Positions 1 to 8,569 of a DNA stretch of 64,000 nucleotides are shown here, in pieces. How positions within the stretch are numbered: position 1 is the first letter of the stretch; the number at the start of each line of letters is the position of its first letter. The notes beneath the pieces were generated by a model, which saw only the letters and a list, made by a program, of their open reading frames with translations, was not told the DNA's origin and did no database searches. Source of the stretch: Amycolatopsis taiwanensis DSM 45107 (lineage in GTDB: Bacteria > Actinomycetota > Actinomycetes > Mycobacteriales > Pseudonocardiaceae); the NCBI RefSeq assembly GCF_000519205.1, contig NZ_JAFB01000005.1:338319-402318 (forward strand), given 5' to 3'. A program made the position numbers and the translations under genes.

Positions 1-571
1 GGATCGCGGTGTGGCTGGTCGGGCCGCCCTCCTCGGTGACCAGGGCGAGCACGAGGTCCGGGTTGAGACCGGCGGTGTCCGCGGGCGCGAGGTCACGGGC
101 GACCAGCACGCTCGGCGAGAGCAGCTCGGGCACGCCGGGCGGGGAAACGCCCAGTAGCTCGGCAACGACACGGTCACGCACGTCTTCGATGTCACGCACG
201 CGCTCGGCCATGTATCCACCAGCGGCCGCCAGGCTCTTGGCGAACCCGTTCGCGGCCTCGTAGATCGCCCGCGCGGCGGGCAGGCCCTCGGCGACCACGA
301 GCCGCTCGGCCTCGCTGGTCAGGGCCGGGTCCGCGGCCATCGCGGCGGTGGTGATCAGGATCGTCGCCGCCTCGCCGGTCGCGGCCTCGGCGAGGGCCTC
401 CAGGCGGGCTGCCACGGCGCCGGTCGCGGGGGCGATCCGGGCGGCCTCGGCCGATGGATCGGCCGGTTTCGGGCCATGCGCGGGTTCACCGAGCGGCTCG
501 GCGACCCGGACGACGGGGCCGCGCGCGCGACCAGGGCTCACTGCCACCCCAGAGAACCTCTGTGCCAACAT
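1..571 (-). CDS. ptsP: Phosphoenolpyruvate-protein phosphotransferase (PTS enzyme I), N-terminal part
   Basis: Enzyme I takes phosphate from phosphoenolpyruvate and passes it to HPr at the head of the sugar phosphotransferase system in the cytoplasm. Reading leftward from the ATG at 571 gives about 190 residues before the window edge. The protein begins MLAQRFSGVAVSPGRARGP, and close to the edge shows the phosphohistidine-domain motif GGPTSHTAI, whose His is the phosphorylated residue. The catalytic PEP-binding barrel lies outside the window. It follows the ribokinase gene after 60 bp on the same strand, so the two are probably co-transcribed. The family call is firm. Confidence 0.9.
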   Translation of the reverse strand, partial: MLAQRFSGVAVSPGRARGPVVRVAEPLGEPAHGPKPADPSAEAARIAPATGAVAARLEALAEAATGEAATILITTAAMAADPALTSEAERLVVAEGLPAARAIYEAANGFAKSLAAAGGYMAERVRDIEDVRDRVVAELLGVSPPGVPELLSPSVLVARDLAPADTAGLNPDLVLALVTEEGGPTSHTAI

Positions 572-631
572 GGTCTAGACCATAGCCCTTCCTTGATGGC
601 CGCGAAACACTCCTACCAGTATCAACGGCCG

Positions 632-1504
632 TCACCAGGCGGGCAGTTCCTCGGCCGACGGGTAAGACGGCTGCGCGCCGGGCCGGGTCACCGAGATCGC
701 GGCGACCCCGACCGCCCGACGGGCGGCCACTTCCAGGCCGGCGCCCGCGGCCAGAGCAGCGGCGAGCGCACCGGCGAACGCGTCCCCGGCTCCCGTGGTG
801 TCCACGGCCTCGACCGACGGGGCCGCAAGCTCGGTGATGCCGGATGTCGTGACCACCAGTGCGCCACCAGCCCCACGGGTGATCACCGCCGAACGCGGAC
901 CGAGATCGAGCAGTCTGGCCGGTTCGGCGGCAGCGCCGAGCAGCCACGCCGCCTCGTGCTCGTTGACCAGCAGCACGTCGAGCGCGGCCAGCGCCCGCGC
1001 ACCGAGGTCCGCCGGCGGCGAGAGGTTCAGCACGGTCCGTACCCCGGCTGCCGAAGCCACCTCGATGGCCCGTTCGACGGTGGGCAGCGGGACCTCCAGC
1101 GACGCCACCATGACCCCCACCCCGGCCAGCGCGCCCTCCACGGCGGCGGGGTCGAGCGCCTGATTCGCGCCGGGCGAGACCAGGATCGAATTCTCGCCGT
1201 CAGGAGTGACGGTGATGTAGGCGATTCCCGTGGGCCGCGTCACAGTACGCACCAACTCGGTGCGCACCCCCGCTTCACGAAGGGACGCGGAAAGCATCGT
1301 GCCGTAGGTGTCATCGCCGATCGCCGCGAGCAGCGCCACGTTCGCGCCGAGCCGGGCGGCGGCAACCGCGGTGTTGGCACCCTTGCCACCTGGGGAAACC
1401 ACGGTGTCGCCACCGAGCACGGTTTCGCCAGGTCCGGGCCGCCGGTCGGTCGAGACCACCAGGTCGGCGTTGGCCGAGCCGACCACCAGAACGTCATGGG
1501 TCAT
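632..1504 (-). CDS. rbsK: Ribokinase (PfkB-family sugar kinase)
   Basis: Ribokinase phosphorylates D-ribose (or a similar sugar) at O5 using ATP. The 290-residue length is normal for PfkB kinases. The N-terminal signature GGKGANTAVAAARLG and the C-terminal DTTGAGDAFAGALAAAL are present; the Asp of GAGD is the catalytic base. The ATG at 1504 has a purine-rich stretch upstream. The gene lies just before ptsP on the same strand, an arrangement that suggests a sugar-uptake or catabolic unit. Substrate cannot be fixed from the sequence; 2-deoxyribose or another pentose is possible. Confidence 0.88.
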   Translation of the reverse strand: MTHDVLVVGSANADLVVSTDRRPGPGETVLGGDTVVSPGGKGANTAVAAARLGANVALLAAIGDDTYGTMLSASLREAGVRTELVRTVTRPTGIAYITVTPDGENSILVSPGANQALDPAAVEGALAGVGVMVASLEVPLPTVERAIEVASAAGVRTVLNLSPPADLGARALAALDVLLVNEHEAAWLLGAAAEPARLLDLGPRSAVITRGAGGALVVTTSGITELAAPSVEAVDTTGAGDAFAGALAAALAAGAGLEVAARRAVGVAAISVTRPGAQPSYPSAEELPAW

Positions 1505-1926
1505 ACCTTCTCCTCCGCGAGTCCGCGCGCCACCGCGACGTGTCCGCAGTGTGCCTCCTCCGGCCGCGCCCGAGTGGACCAGACAAATACTTGGCGGAAC
1601 GTGAAAGTTTTTGTAACTTCATGACGGTTGGATGCGACAATAGGGTGAGTGTCCACTACGGTTCACCCGAACGGGTTAATTTCCCGGCCGGAGCGTCCCG
1701 AGTGAGGCGTAGCGCACTCTCTAAGGCTGTCCGCCCTCCGGAGTTCCCGGCGGGAGGACATCGGGTCGCCGGTACCGATCGCGTAGCCCCCCGAGCGATC
1801 GGTACCGGCGGCGCCCGGCAACCGCTCATCGCGTACCCGCAAGCGCCCTCCAGAACCGCGTGATCTCGCCGATTCACGAGCCGGCCGCGCGTTACGCCCG
1901 AGCCGGAGGCCGCCACCTCATAGAAT
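1505..1926. other. Intergenic region between rbsK and the TetR gene, hairpin-rich
   Basis: No convincing reading frame is present. The region must hold promoters for both divergent genes. It carries a strong inverted repeat (separate entry, 1767-1810) and a weaker one at about 1728-1760, where GTCCGCCCTCCGG faces CCGGCGGGAGGAC with two mismatches. Both lie on the TetR side and would be transcribed as a structured leader if the promoter is near 1640. Confidence 0.5.
1767..1810. repeat. Perfect 16-bp inverted repeat upstream of the TetR gene
   Basis: The left arm CGCCGGTACCGATCGC (1767-1782) is the exact reverse complement of the right arm (1795-1810), with a 12-nt loop. Each arm contains the palindrome CGGTACCG, so the structure could be a pair of operator sites for the TetR protein encoded 117 bp downstream, or an RNA hairpin. 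There is no U-tract, so a terminator is less likely. Confidence 0.6.
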
Positions 1927-2679
1927 GTGCCAATGGACAAGCCGACGCGCCGGGGTCGCGTGCGGGCGGCAACCGACCAGGACATCCGGCGAACCGCACG
2001 AGCACTGCTCGTCGAGCGGGGCCCGGAGTCGGTGACCCTGCGGGCGATCGCACGCGAACTGGGGATCACCGCGCCCGCCTTATATCGGTACTACGGCTCA
2101 CGCGACGATCTGATCGAGCACCTTCGCCTCGACGTCATCAGCGATCTCGGGGCGGAAATCAGCCAAGAGGTCTCGAGACTGGGCACCGACGGCGTCGCGC
2201 AGCTGTTCACGATCTGCCGTGGCTTCCGTCGCTGGGCGCTCACCCACACCAAGGAGTTCACGCTGGTGTTCGCCTCGCCGACGGGCAGCGTCGGCTCGGC
2301 CCTCAGCAGCGTCGCCACGCTGAACCGCGCCAGCGAGCCGTTCGGGCGAATCTTTTTGGCGGCGGCCGGCCGCATCCTGGCCACCCACCAGCTGAACATC
2401 CCGTCCGTGGACGCGGTACCGGTCGAGCTGCGTGAGGACCTGACCGCCTTCCAGGACGACCTGCTGTCGGTGTTCGGGCAGGCCGGCGTCGACTTCCCAC
2501 CCGAGAAGCTCGACCTGGGCACCACCTACGTGATGATCCAGTTCTGGGCCCGTCTCTACGGGCACATCACGCTCGAAGTCTTCGGCAACTACCCCATCCC
2601 GCTGTCCAAGCCGGATGCCGTCTTCGATGCCCTCCTCGCCGACCTCGCGCACGAGATCGGCCTGGAAGGCCCGAACTAG
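1927..2679 (+). CDS. TetR-family transcriptional regulator
   Basis: A 250-residue repressor-type protein. Residues about 15-62 form the TetR helix-turn-helix (QDIRRTARALLVERGPESVT, then RAIARELGITAPALYRYYGS). The remaining about 190 residues are the ligand and dimer domain, with a WHG-like region around FRRWALTHTKEFTLVF typical of one TetR subfamily in actinobacteria. Translation starts at GTG 1927 or ATG 1933; neither has a clear Shine-Dalgarno. The target is unknown; autoregulation through the upstream inverted repeat is an inference. Confidence 0.88.
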   Translation: MPMDKPTRRGRVRAATDQDIRRTARALLVERGPESVTLRAIARELGITAPALYRYYGSRDDLIEHLRLDVISDLGAEISQEVSRLGTDGVAQLFTICRGFRRWALTHTKEFTLVFASPTGSVGSALSSVATLNRASEPFGRIFLAAAGRILATHQLNIPSVDAVPVELREDLTAFQDDLLSVFGQAGVDFPPEKLDLGTTYVMIQFWARLYGHITLEVFGNYPIPLSKPDAVFDALLADLAHEIGLEGPN

Positions 2680-2693
2680 CTTGTTTCAAGCGG

Positions 2694-2716
2694 CGCCACC
2701 CGCACCGCCACGCAAG
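2694..2716. repeat. Copy 1 of a 23-bp dispersed intergenic repeat
   Basis: The 23 bases here (starting CGCCACCCGCACCGCC) recur exactly at 6247-6269, also in a gap after stop codons. A diverged relative follows trxB near 25250. Position between converging gene ends suggests a REP-like element. Confidence 0.55.
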
Positions 2717-2733
2717 TCACTTCGAAAGAGTCT

Positions 2734-5610
2734 CTAGACGACCAGGTTGACCAGCCGGCCCGGGACCACGATGACCTTGCGGGGCGCCTGACCGTCGAGC
2801 ACCGCCGCGATCTTCGCGTCGGACAGCGCCGCCGACTCCACCGCATCCTTCGCCGCGTCGGCCGGCACCGTGATCCGGGCCCGCACCTTGCCGTTGACCT
2901 GAACCGGATACACGACGGTCTCTTCCACCAGGTAGCGCTCGTCGACGGCCGGGAACGGGCCGTGCACCAGCGAATCCTGGTGGCCCAGCCGGTGCCACAG
3001 CTCTTCCGAAATGTGCGGGCACAGCGGCGCCAGCATCAGCACCAGTGGTTCGACCAGCTCGCGCGGCGTGGCCTCGGCCGAGCCGTACACCTTGGTGAGG
3101 TGGTTGTTCAGCTCGATCAGCTTCGCCCCGGCGGTGTTGAACCGCAGCTCCGCATAGTCCTCGCGAACGCCCGCGATGGTCCGGTGCAGCTGTTTGCGGT
3201 CCTCGTCCGTGATATCCGCGGTGGACACCCGCAGCTCGCCGGTCTGCTCGTCGACCACCAGCCGCCACAACCGTTGCAGGAACCGGTGCGCGCCGACGAC
3301 GTCCTTGGTCGCCCACGGCCGCGAAACGTCGATGGGGCCCATGGACATCTCATAGAGCCGGAAGGTGTCGGCCCCGTACGTCGCGCACATCTCGTCCGGG
3401 GTAACGACGTTCTTCAGGCTCTTGCCCATCTTCCCGTATTCCTGCTTGACCTCGAGGCCCTGGTAGAAGAACTTTCCGTCCCTCTCCTCGACCTGGTCGG
3501 CCGGCACATGGAAACCGCGGGAATCGGTGTAGGCGTAGGCCTGGATGTAGCCCTGGTTGACCAGCCTCCGGTACGGCTCGTCCGACGACACCTCGCCCAG
3601 GTCGTAGAGCACCTTCTGCCAGAAGCGCGAGTACAGCAGGTGCAGCACGGCGTGCTCGACACCGCCGACATACAAGTCGACACCACCCGGGTCGTTCGCG
3701 CCGTGCTCGTCCGGACGCGGGCCCAGCCAGTACCGCTCGTTCTCCGGGTCGACGAACCGCTCGGCGTTGTCCGGGTCCACGTAACGCAGCTGGTACCAGC
3801 AGGAGCCGGCCCAGTTCGGCATGGTGTTGGTGTCGCGCCGGTAGCGCTGGGGACCATCGCCCAGGTCCAGCGTGACCTCGACCCAGTCGGTCGCGCGCGA
3901 CAGCGGCGGCGAGGGCTCGGCGTCGGCGTCCTCGGGATCGAAGGTCTTCGGCGAGTAGTCGTCCACCTCAGGCAGCTCGACCGGCAGCATGCTCTCCGGA
4001 ATCGCGTGCGCGGTCCCGTCGGCGTCGTACACGATCGGGAACGGCTCGCCCCAGTACCGCTGCCGGGAGAACAGCCAGTCCCGCAACTTGTACTGCACCG
4101 TGCCGGCGCCGTGGCCGTGCTCCTCCAGCCAGGCGATGATCGCCTTCTTGGCCTCGTCGACGTCCATCCCGTCCAGGAAGCCGGAGTTGACGGCCGGCCC
4201 TTCCCCGGTGAACGCCTTGCCGTCGAAGTCTTCGCTCGGCTGCACGGTCCGGATGATGTCCAGGCCGAACTTCTCGGCGAAGTCCCAGTCACGCTGGTCC
4301 TGGCCGGGCACCGCCATGATCGCGCCGGTGCCGTAGCCCATCAGCACGTAGTCGGCGATGAAGATCGGAATCTGCTTGCCGTTGACCGGGTTCACCGCGT
4401 AGGAGCCGGTGAAGACCCCGGTCTTGTCGCGGTTCTCCTGACGGTCCAGCTCGGACTTGCGGGAGGCCGCCAACCGGTAGGCCTCGACCGCCTCACCCGG
4501 CGTCGCCGCGCCACCCGTCCACAACGAGTCCACATCGGACGTCCAGGCATCGGTGGTCAGCTTGTCCACCAGCGGGTGTTCGGGCGCCAGCACCAGATAT
4601 GTCGCGCCGAACACGGTATCCGGGCGGGTGGTGAAGACCTCGATCCGCTCCGCCCCGGCGGGGAAGGAAATCCGGGCGCCCCTGGACCGGCCGATCCAGT
4701 TGCGCTGCATGGACTTGATCTTCTCCGGCCAGTCCAGCCGGTCCAGGTCGTCCACCAGACGATCGGCGTAGGCGGTGATGCGCATCATCCACTGGCGCAG
4801 GTTCCGCCGGAACACCGGGAAGTTGCCGCGCTCACTGCGGCCGTCCGGCGTCACTTCCTCGTTCGACAGCACGGTGCCCAGGCCTGGGCACCAGTTGACC
4901 GGCGCCTCCGCCAGGTAGGCCAGGCGGTGCTGGTCCAGCACGCCCTGCTGCTCGGCGCGGGTCAGCTCGTGCCAGCCGCGGCCATCCGGTGTGCGTCGCT
5001 TGTCCTGGGCGTACTCGGCTTCCAGCTCGGCGATCGGGCGTGCCTTGCCCAGCTTCTCGTCGTAGAAGGAGTTGTAGATCCGCAGGAAGATCCACTGCGT
5101 CCACTTGTAGTAGCCGGGATCGATGGTGGAGATGCGGCGGCGCTCGTCGTGGCCAAGGCCCAGCCTGCGGATCTGCCGCAGGTAGGTGACGATGTTCTCC
5201 TCGGTGGTCTTGCGCGGGTGTTGCCCGGTCTGCACCGCATACTGCTCGGCCGGCAGGCCGAACGCGTCGAATCCCATCGTGTGCAGGACGTTTCGCCCGA
5301 TCATCCGGTTGTACCGGGCGTAGACGTCGGTGCCGATGAAGCCCAGCGGATGCCCGACATGCAGCCCCGCGCCGGAGGGGTAGGGGAACATGTCCTGCAC
5401 GAACAGCTTGTCCGCGGGCAGGTGGTCGGAGGCGAACGGGCCGACCGGGTTCGGCGCGTTGTACGTGCCGTGTTCGGCCCAGTAGCCCTGCCAGCGCAGC
5501 TCGAGGCTGCCGGCCAGCTCCGCGTTGTAGCGGTGGCCTGGCGTGTCCGAGGGGGTGCCCTGCTCTTGGGATGGTGTCCCAGCCCCATGCTGCGCCGCTG
5601 CTTCACTCAC
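2734..5610 (-). CDS. leuS: Leucyl-tRNA synthetase
   Basis: Class I aminoacyl-tRNA synthetase that charges tRNA-Leu with leucine. At 958 residues it has the usual bacterial length. The ATP-binding HIGH motif appears as HVGH in [15 protein letters not shown] near residue 85, and the KMSKS loop as KMGKS in [13 protein letters not shown] near residue 725. The CP1 editing domain lies between them ([19 protein letters not shown]). A C-terminal anticodon and leucine-specific domain follows. Start is GTG at 5610. The gene is essential and faces the SdpI-like gene divergently over 152 bp. No T-box leader is evident. Confidence 0.98.
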   Translation of the reverse strand: MSEAAAQHGAGTPSQEQGTPSDTPGHRYNAELAGSLELRWQGYWAEHGTYNAPNPVGPFASDHLPADKLFVQDMFPYPSGAGLHVGHPLGFIGTDVYARYNRMIGRNVLHTMGFDAFGLPAEQYAVQTGQHPRKTTEENIVTYLRQIRRLGLGHDERRRISTIDPGYYKWTQWIFLRIYNSFYDEKLGKARPIAELEAEYAQDKRRTPDGRGWHELTRAEQQGVLDQHRLAYLAEAPVNWCPGLGTVLSNEEVTPDGRSERGNFPVFRRNLRQWMMRITAYADRLVDDLDRLDWPEKIKSMQRNWIGRSRGARISFPAGAERIEVFTTRPDTVFGATYLVLAPEHPLVDKLTTDAWTSDVDSLWTGGAATPGEAVEAYRLAASRKSELDRQENRDKTGVFTGSYAVNPVNGKQIPIFIADYVLMGYGTGAIMAVPGQDQRDWDFAEKFGLDIIRTVQPSEDFDGKAFTGEGPAVNSGFLDGMDVDEAKKAIIAWLEEHGHGAGTVQYKLRDWLFSRQRYWGEPFPIVYDADGTAHAIPESMLPVELPEVDDYSPKTFDPEDADAEPSPPLSRATDWVEVTLDLGDGPQRYRRDTNTMPNWAGSCWYQLRYVDPDNAERFVDPENERYWLGPRPDEHGANDPGGVDLYVGGVEHAVLHLLYSRFWQKVLYDLGEVSSDEPYRRLVNQGYIQAYAYTDSRGFHVPADQVEERDGKFFYQGLEVKQEYGKMGKSLKNVVTPDEMCATYGADTFRLYEMSMGPIDVSRPWATKDVVGAHRFLQRLWRLVVDEQTGELRVSTADITDEDRKQLHRTIAGVREDYAELRFNTAGAKLIELNNHLTKVYGSAEATPRELVEPLVLMLAPLCPHISEELWHRLGHQDSLVHGPFPAVDERYLVEETVVYPVQVNGKVRARITVPADAAKDAVESAALSDAKIAAVLDGQAPRKVIVVPGRLVNLVV

Positions 5611-5762
5611 ATTGTCATGGTAAGTGCGGGGTCGATCCGATTTTCCAGCGGAGGCGTGTGAGCCGCCACGCGGCCGGTGACCACGGGGCCCACGTGCACT
5701 GTTGTGCTACGTCGCCACGCGTGCCCACGTCGCGTCGTGCATCACCCTCTATTCTGAAGGGC

Positions 5763-6167
5763 GTGTATCTCGTCGCGCTGATTCCCATCGTGCTCGGTGT
5801 CGTCGTCGGCTGGGGCGGCATGCTCGGCTGGCGTGAACGCCTCCCGCGGTCGCGGGGGGCGGGCGTGCGGACCGCCGCGACGATGCGCTCCGACGAAGCG
5901 TTCCGGGTCGCCAACAAGGTCGCGGGGTTGCCGACCGTGGTGGCCGGGCTGGTGGGCGTGCTCGCCGGTGTCGCCGGGTTGTTCATGCCGGCCGTGGCGG
6001 GCCCGATCATCGCGTCGCTGATCGGACTCGCCGGCATGTTCGTGCTGGTGGCCGGTGGCGGTCTGCTCGGTCATCGGGCCGCGGAGGCCGTTCCCGCCCC
6101 CGCGCAGGTGCCCGCGGCTTGCGCCGGCTGCGCCTGCGGTGGCTGTGCCGTCCTCACCGGCAAATAA
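5763..6167 (+). CDS. SdpI-family small membrane protein with Cys-rich tail
   Basis: About 134 residues from GTG 5763. It begins with a membrane segment (YLVALIPIVLGVVVGWGGML), then a charged cytoplasmic stretch containing SDEAFRVANKVAG, which resembles the conserved block of SdpI and YhfL proteins, and two further hydrophobic segments (VVAGLVGVLAGVAGLFMP and IIASLIGLAGMFVLVAGGGL). SdpI is an immunity and signalling protein in Bacillus; the role in actinobacteria is not known. The C-terminus ends CAGCACGGCAVLTGK, four cysteines in ten residues, which could bind a metal. The longer reading frame upstream is discarded because it overlaps leuS. Confidence 0.75.
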   Translation: MYLVALIPIVLGVVVGWGGMLGWRERLPRSRGAGVRTAATMRSDEAFRVANKVAGLPTVVAGLVGVLAGVAGLFMPAVAGPIIASLIGLAGMFVLVAGGGLLGHRAAEAVPAPAQVPAACAGCACGGCAVLTGK

Positions 6168-6246
6168 CGAGGCTGTCTTTTATAAGCGGCGGAGCCGCTT
6201 GCGGTGAGGCACGCAGCTCGCACTCTGCAGCCAAATTCTGAGGTTC

Positions 6247-6269
6247 CGCCACCCGCACCGCCACGCAAG
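6247..6269. repeat. Copy 2 of the 23-bp dispersed intergenic repeat
   Basis: Identical over 23 bases to 2694-2716. It lies with a hairpin (AAGCGGC GGA GCCGCTT, near 6183-6199) in the 120-bp gap between the convergent SdpI-like and yqgE genes, where the two may together stop transcription from both sides. Confidence 0.55.
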
Positions 6270-6287
6270 CCGCCACAACACAAAGCA

Positions 6288-6860
6288 CTAGTTGCGTTGG
6301 AGGTCGCCGGGGTGCGTGGCCAGTAACGCGGTCGGCACACCTTGGCGGCGCAGCACCTGGCCCCACAGGTCCCGCTCCGGCGTGGCCAGCACGTCGCTGG
6401 GCAGCGCCGGGACGATCAGCCAGTCACCGCGCTCGATCTCGCCGGCGAGCTGCCCCGAGTCCCACCCCGCGTACCCGGCGAACACGCGCAAGCCGCGCAC
6501 CTTCGGCACGAGCACGTCCGGATCGGCGTCGAGATCGACCAGCGCGACCGGGCCGCGGACACCGATCAGGCCGGGCACGCCTGTGGCGCTCTCCCCGGCT
6601 CGCAACGCGGCCAGGCACAGGGCGGTCTTCTTTTCCACCGGACCACCGACGAACACGGCCTGCGGCTCGGCCACGTGGCGCCCCCAACTGGGCAGCACAT
6701 CACCGACCGGGACATCGCTCGGCCGGTTGAGGACCACGCCCAGGGTGCCCTCCACTCGGTGATCGATCACGAACACCACCGTGCGGCGGAAGTTGGCATC
6801 GAACATCGTGGGGGCGGCGACCAGGAGCGTTCCCGGTTCAACCTCGGCGTCCGCTGGCAC
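6288..6860 (-). CDS. YqgE/AlgH-family protein
   Basis: A 190-residue cytoplasmic protein of the conserved YqgE/AlgH (UPF0301) family. The N-terminal block VEPGTLLVAAPTMFDANFRR and the later GTLGVVLNRPSDVP and VFVGGPVEKK are family hallmarks, as is FAGYAGWDSGQLAGEIERG. The molecular function is not settled; AlgH affects alginate control in Pseudomonas, but that pathway is absent here. The gene sits convergent to the SdpI-like gene and divergent from the MFS gene 238 bp away. Confidence 0.9.
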   Translation of the reverse strand: MPADAEVEPGTLLVAAPTMFDANFRRTVVFVIDHRVEGTLGVVLNRPSDVPVGDVLPSWGRHVAEPQAVFVGGPVEKKTALCLAALRAGESATGVPGLIGVRGPVALVDLDADPDVLVPKVRGLRVFAGYAGWDSGQLAGEIERGDWLIVPALPSDVLATPERDLWGQVLRRQGVPTALLATHPGDLQRN

Positions 6861-7098
6861 CCGGCAATGATCCCACTCCTTGCCCTCCGGTCACACCGCC
6901 TGGGAACAATCCGCTCCCCGGCACCGTTGAACCAGGTGACCGGCGCACTCCGTGTCCCCCGGGCCCACTTGAGAAGAGCCTTTGTGGAATACCGTCCGGC
7001 TGGAGCCACACTGCGCCACGCCGCCGAGAGGCGACCAAGTGCGCCGGTCCCTTTGTTTCTCTGCTACTCAAGCTGTCGGCTACCTAAGCTGTCGAGTT

Positions 7099-8397
7099 GT
7101 GACGGCAAGCGCGCAATCCGGTGCCGCGAAGGTGCAACTGCGGTCCCTCGCCACCATGCCCGGCTTCCCGCGCCTGCTGCTGTCCCGGTTCGCCGCCCAG
7201 TGGTCGGACGGAGTCTTTCGCGCCGGGCTGGCCGGGGCGGTGCTGTTCAATCCCGAACGCGGCACCGATCCGCTGACCATCGCCGCCGGTTTCGCGGTGC
7301 TCCTGTTGCCTTATTCGCTGATCGGGCCGTTCGCCGGTGCGCTGCTGGACCGCTGGGATCGCCGCCGGGTACTCATAATGGCCAACCTGCTGCGCGGGCT
7401 GGCGGTCGCCGGCACGGCCAGCGCGGTCGGGTTCGGTGTGGCGGGCCCCGGCCTGTTCGTTCTCGCACTGATCGTCGAGGGCATTTCGCGGTTCATCGGC
7501 TCGGGAATGTCGGCGTCCTTACCGCATGTGGTGCCGGTGAATACGCTGGTGACCGCGAACGCGGTGTCGACCACGCTCGGTTCGGTGGTCTCCGTGCTCG
7601 GCGGTGGCTGCGCGATCGGCCTCCGTGCCCTGCTCGGCACCGGCAACACCGGCTCGGCCTGGACGACTTCGATCGCGGTCGTCGGTGCGGTCGTCGCCGC
7701 CGCGATCGCCGCGGGTTTCGCGCGCGGCCGTCTCGGCCCGGAAGCGATCGACGAGCCGGCCGACCCGCTGATCGCGGTCGCGCGGGGGTTCGCCGACGGG
7801 GCTCGGGCCGCCATGCGGGTGCCGATGGTCACCGCCGGCTTCGTGGCTCTCTTCGCGCACCGCGCGTCTTACGGCATTTCGCTGTTGCTGACCGTGTTGC
7901 TCATGCGGTTCTCGTTCACCGACCTCGGCCCGTTCCGTGCCGGGCTGCCCGGGCTGGGACAGATGGCGTTCATGGCCGGCGCGGGCATCCTGCTCGCCGG
8001 GTTCTGCACACCCCGCCTGGTGGCGGTCCTCGGCCGGCGCAGGGTGACGCTCGCGGCATTGCTGTCCGCCGCGGCCGCGCAGGCGGGGTTGGGCCTGCCG
8101 ATGGTGCTGCCGACCGTGCTGATCGCCTCGTTCGTCATCACCTTCGCGGGTCAGGTGCTGAAGTTGTGCGTCGACTCGAGCATCCAGGCGGAAATCGGTG
8201 ACCAGACGCGCGGCCGGGTCTTCGCGCTCTACGACACCTTGTTCAACATCACGCAGGTGGCCGCGGTCGCGGCAGCCGCCGCGGTCACCCCGCTGAGCGG
8301 CCGTTCGCCGCTGCTGCTGCTCGTCGCGACCGCCATCTACCTCATCGGCTGCGCCGGCTACCTGGTGATCGTCCGCCGGGGCGTCCAGGCTTCGTAA
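7099..8397 (+). CDS. MFS transporter
   Basis: About 432 residues with roughly twelve hydrophobic segments of the major facilitator superfamily. After the second segment it carries the A-like loop GALLDRWDRRRVLIMANLLR, the typical cytoplasmic motif of proton-coupled antiporters. Start GTG 7099 (MTASAQSG) is preferred because the reading frame upstream overlaps the yqgE promoter side and lacks conserved sequence. Function is probably drug or metabolite export; substrate cannot be told. It is alone on its strand and is followed by a terminator-like hairpin. Confidence 0.85.
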   Translation: MTASAQSGAAKVQLRSLATMPGFPRLLLSRFAAQWSDGVFRAGLAGAVLFNPERGTDPLTIAAGFAVLLLPYSLIGPFAGALLDRWDRRRVLIMANLLRGLAVAGTASAVGFGVAGPGLFVLALIVEGISRFIGSGMSASLPHVVPVNTLVTANAVSTTLGSVVSVLGGGCAIGLRALLGTGNTGSAWTTSIAVVGAVVAAAIAAGFARGRLGPEAIDEPADPLIAVARGFADGARAAMRVPMVTAGFVALFAHRASYGISLLLTVLLMRFSFTDLGPFRAGLPGLGQMAFMAGAGILLAGFCTPRLVAVLGRRRVTLAALLSAAAAQAGLGLPMVLPTVLIASFVITFAGQVLKLCVDSSIQAEIGDQTRGRVFALYDTLFNITQVAAVAAAAAVTPLSGRSPLLLLVATAIYLIGCAGYLVIVRRGVQAS

Positions 8398-8409
8398 CTT
8401 TTGCCGCCT

Positions 8410-8445
8410 GATCCGCCCGGCAAGAACCCCTCGCCGGTGCGGATC
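8410..8445 (+). terminator. Stem-loop after the MFS gene
   Basis: GATCCGCCCGGC (8410-8421) pairs with GCCGGTGCGGATC (8433-8445) around an 11-nt loop, 12 bp after the MFS stop codon. There is no U-tract, as is common for actinobacterial terminators. Confidence 0.5.
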
Positions 8446-8569
8446 GGGACCCTCCAGAGCGAGGCGATTCGCTACCGTTCAGCTCAATACCTCCGCGGGA
8501 GCCAGTCGTCGACCGGAGCGATGGGCTAGGTTTGACACCGCCTTCTTGACCTTGCAGGGAGAGTCAGTC

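Noticed and set aside
2962..5661. 899-codon open frame on the plus strand opposite leuS
   Set aside because: Mirror of leuS codon structure in high-GC DNA; composition is His/Val/Arg-rich with no known motif, while leuS itself is complete.
5611..5762. T-box or other riboswitch ahead of leuS
   Set aside because: The gap is only 152 bp and divergent; no T-box consensus (AGGGTGGNACCGCG) is present.
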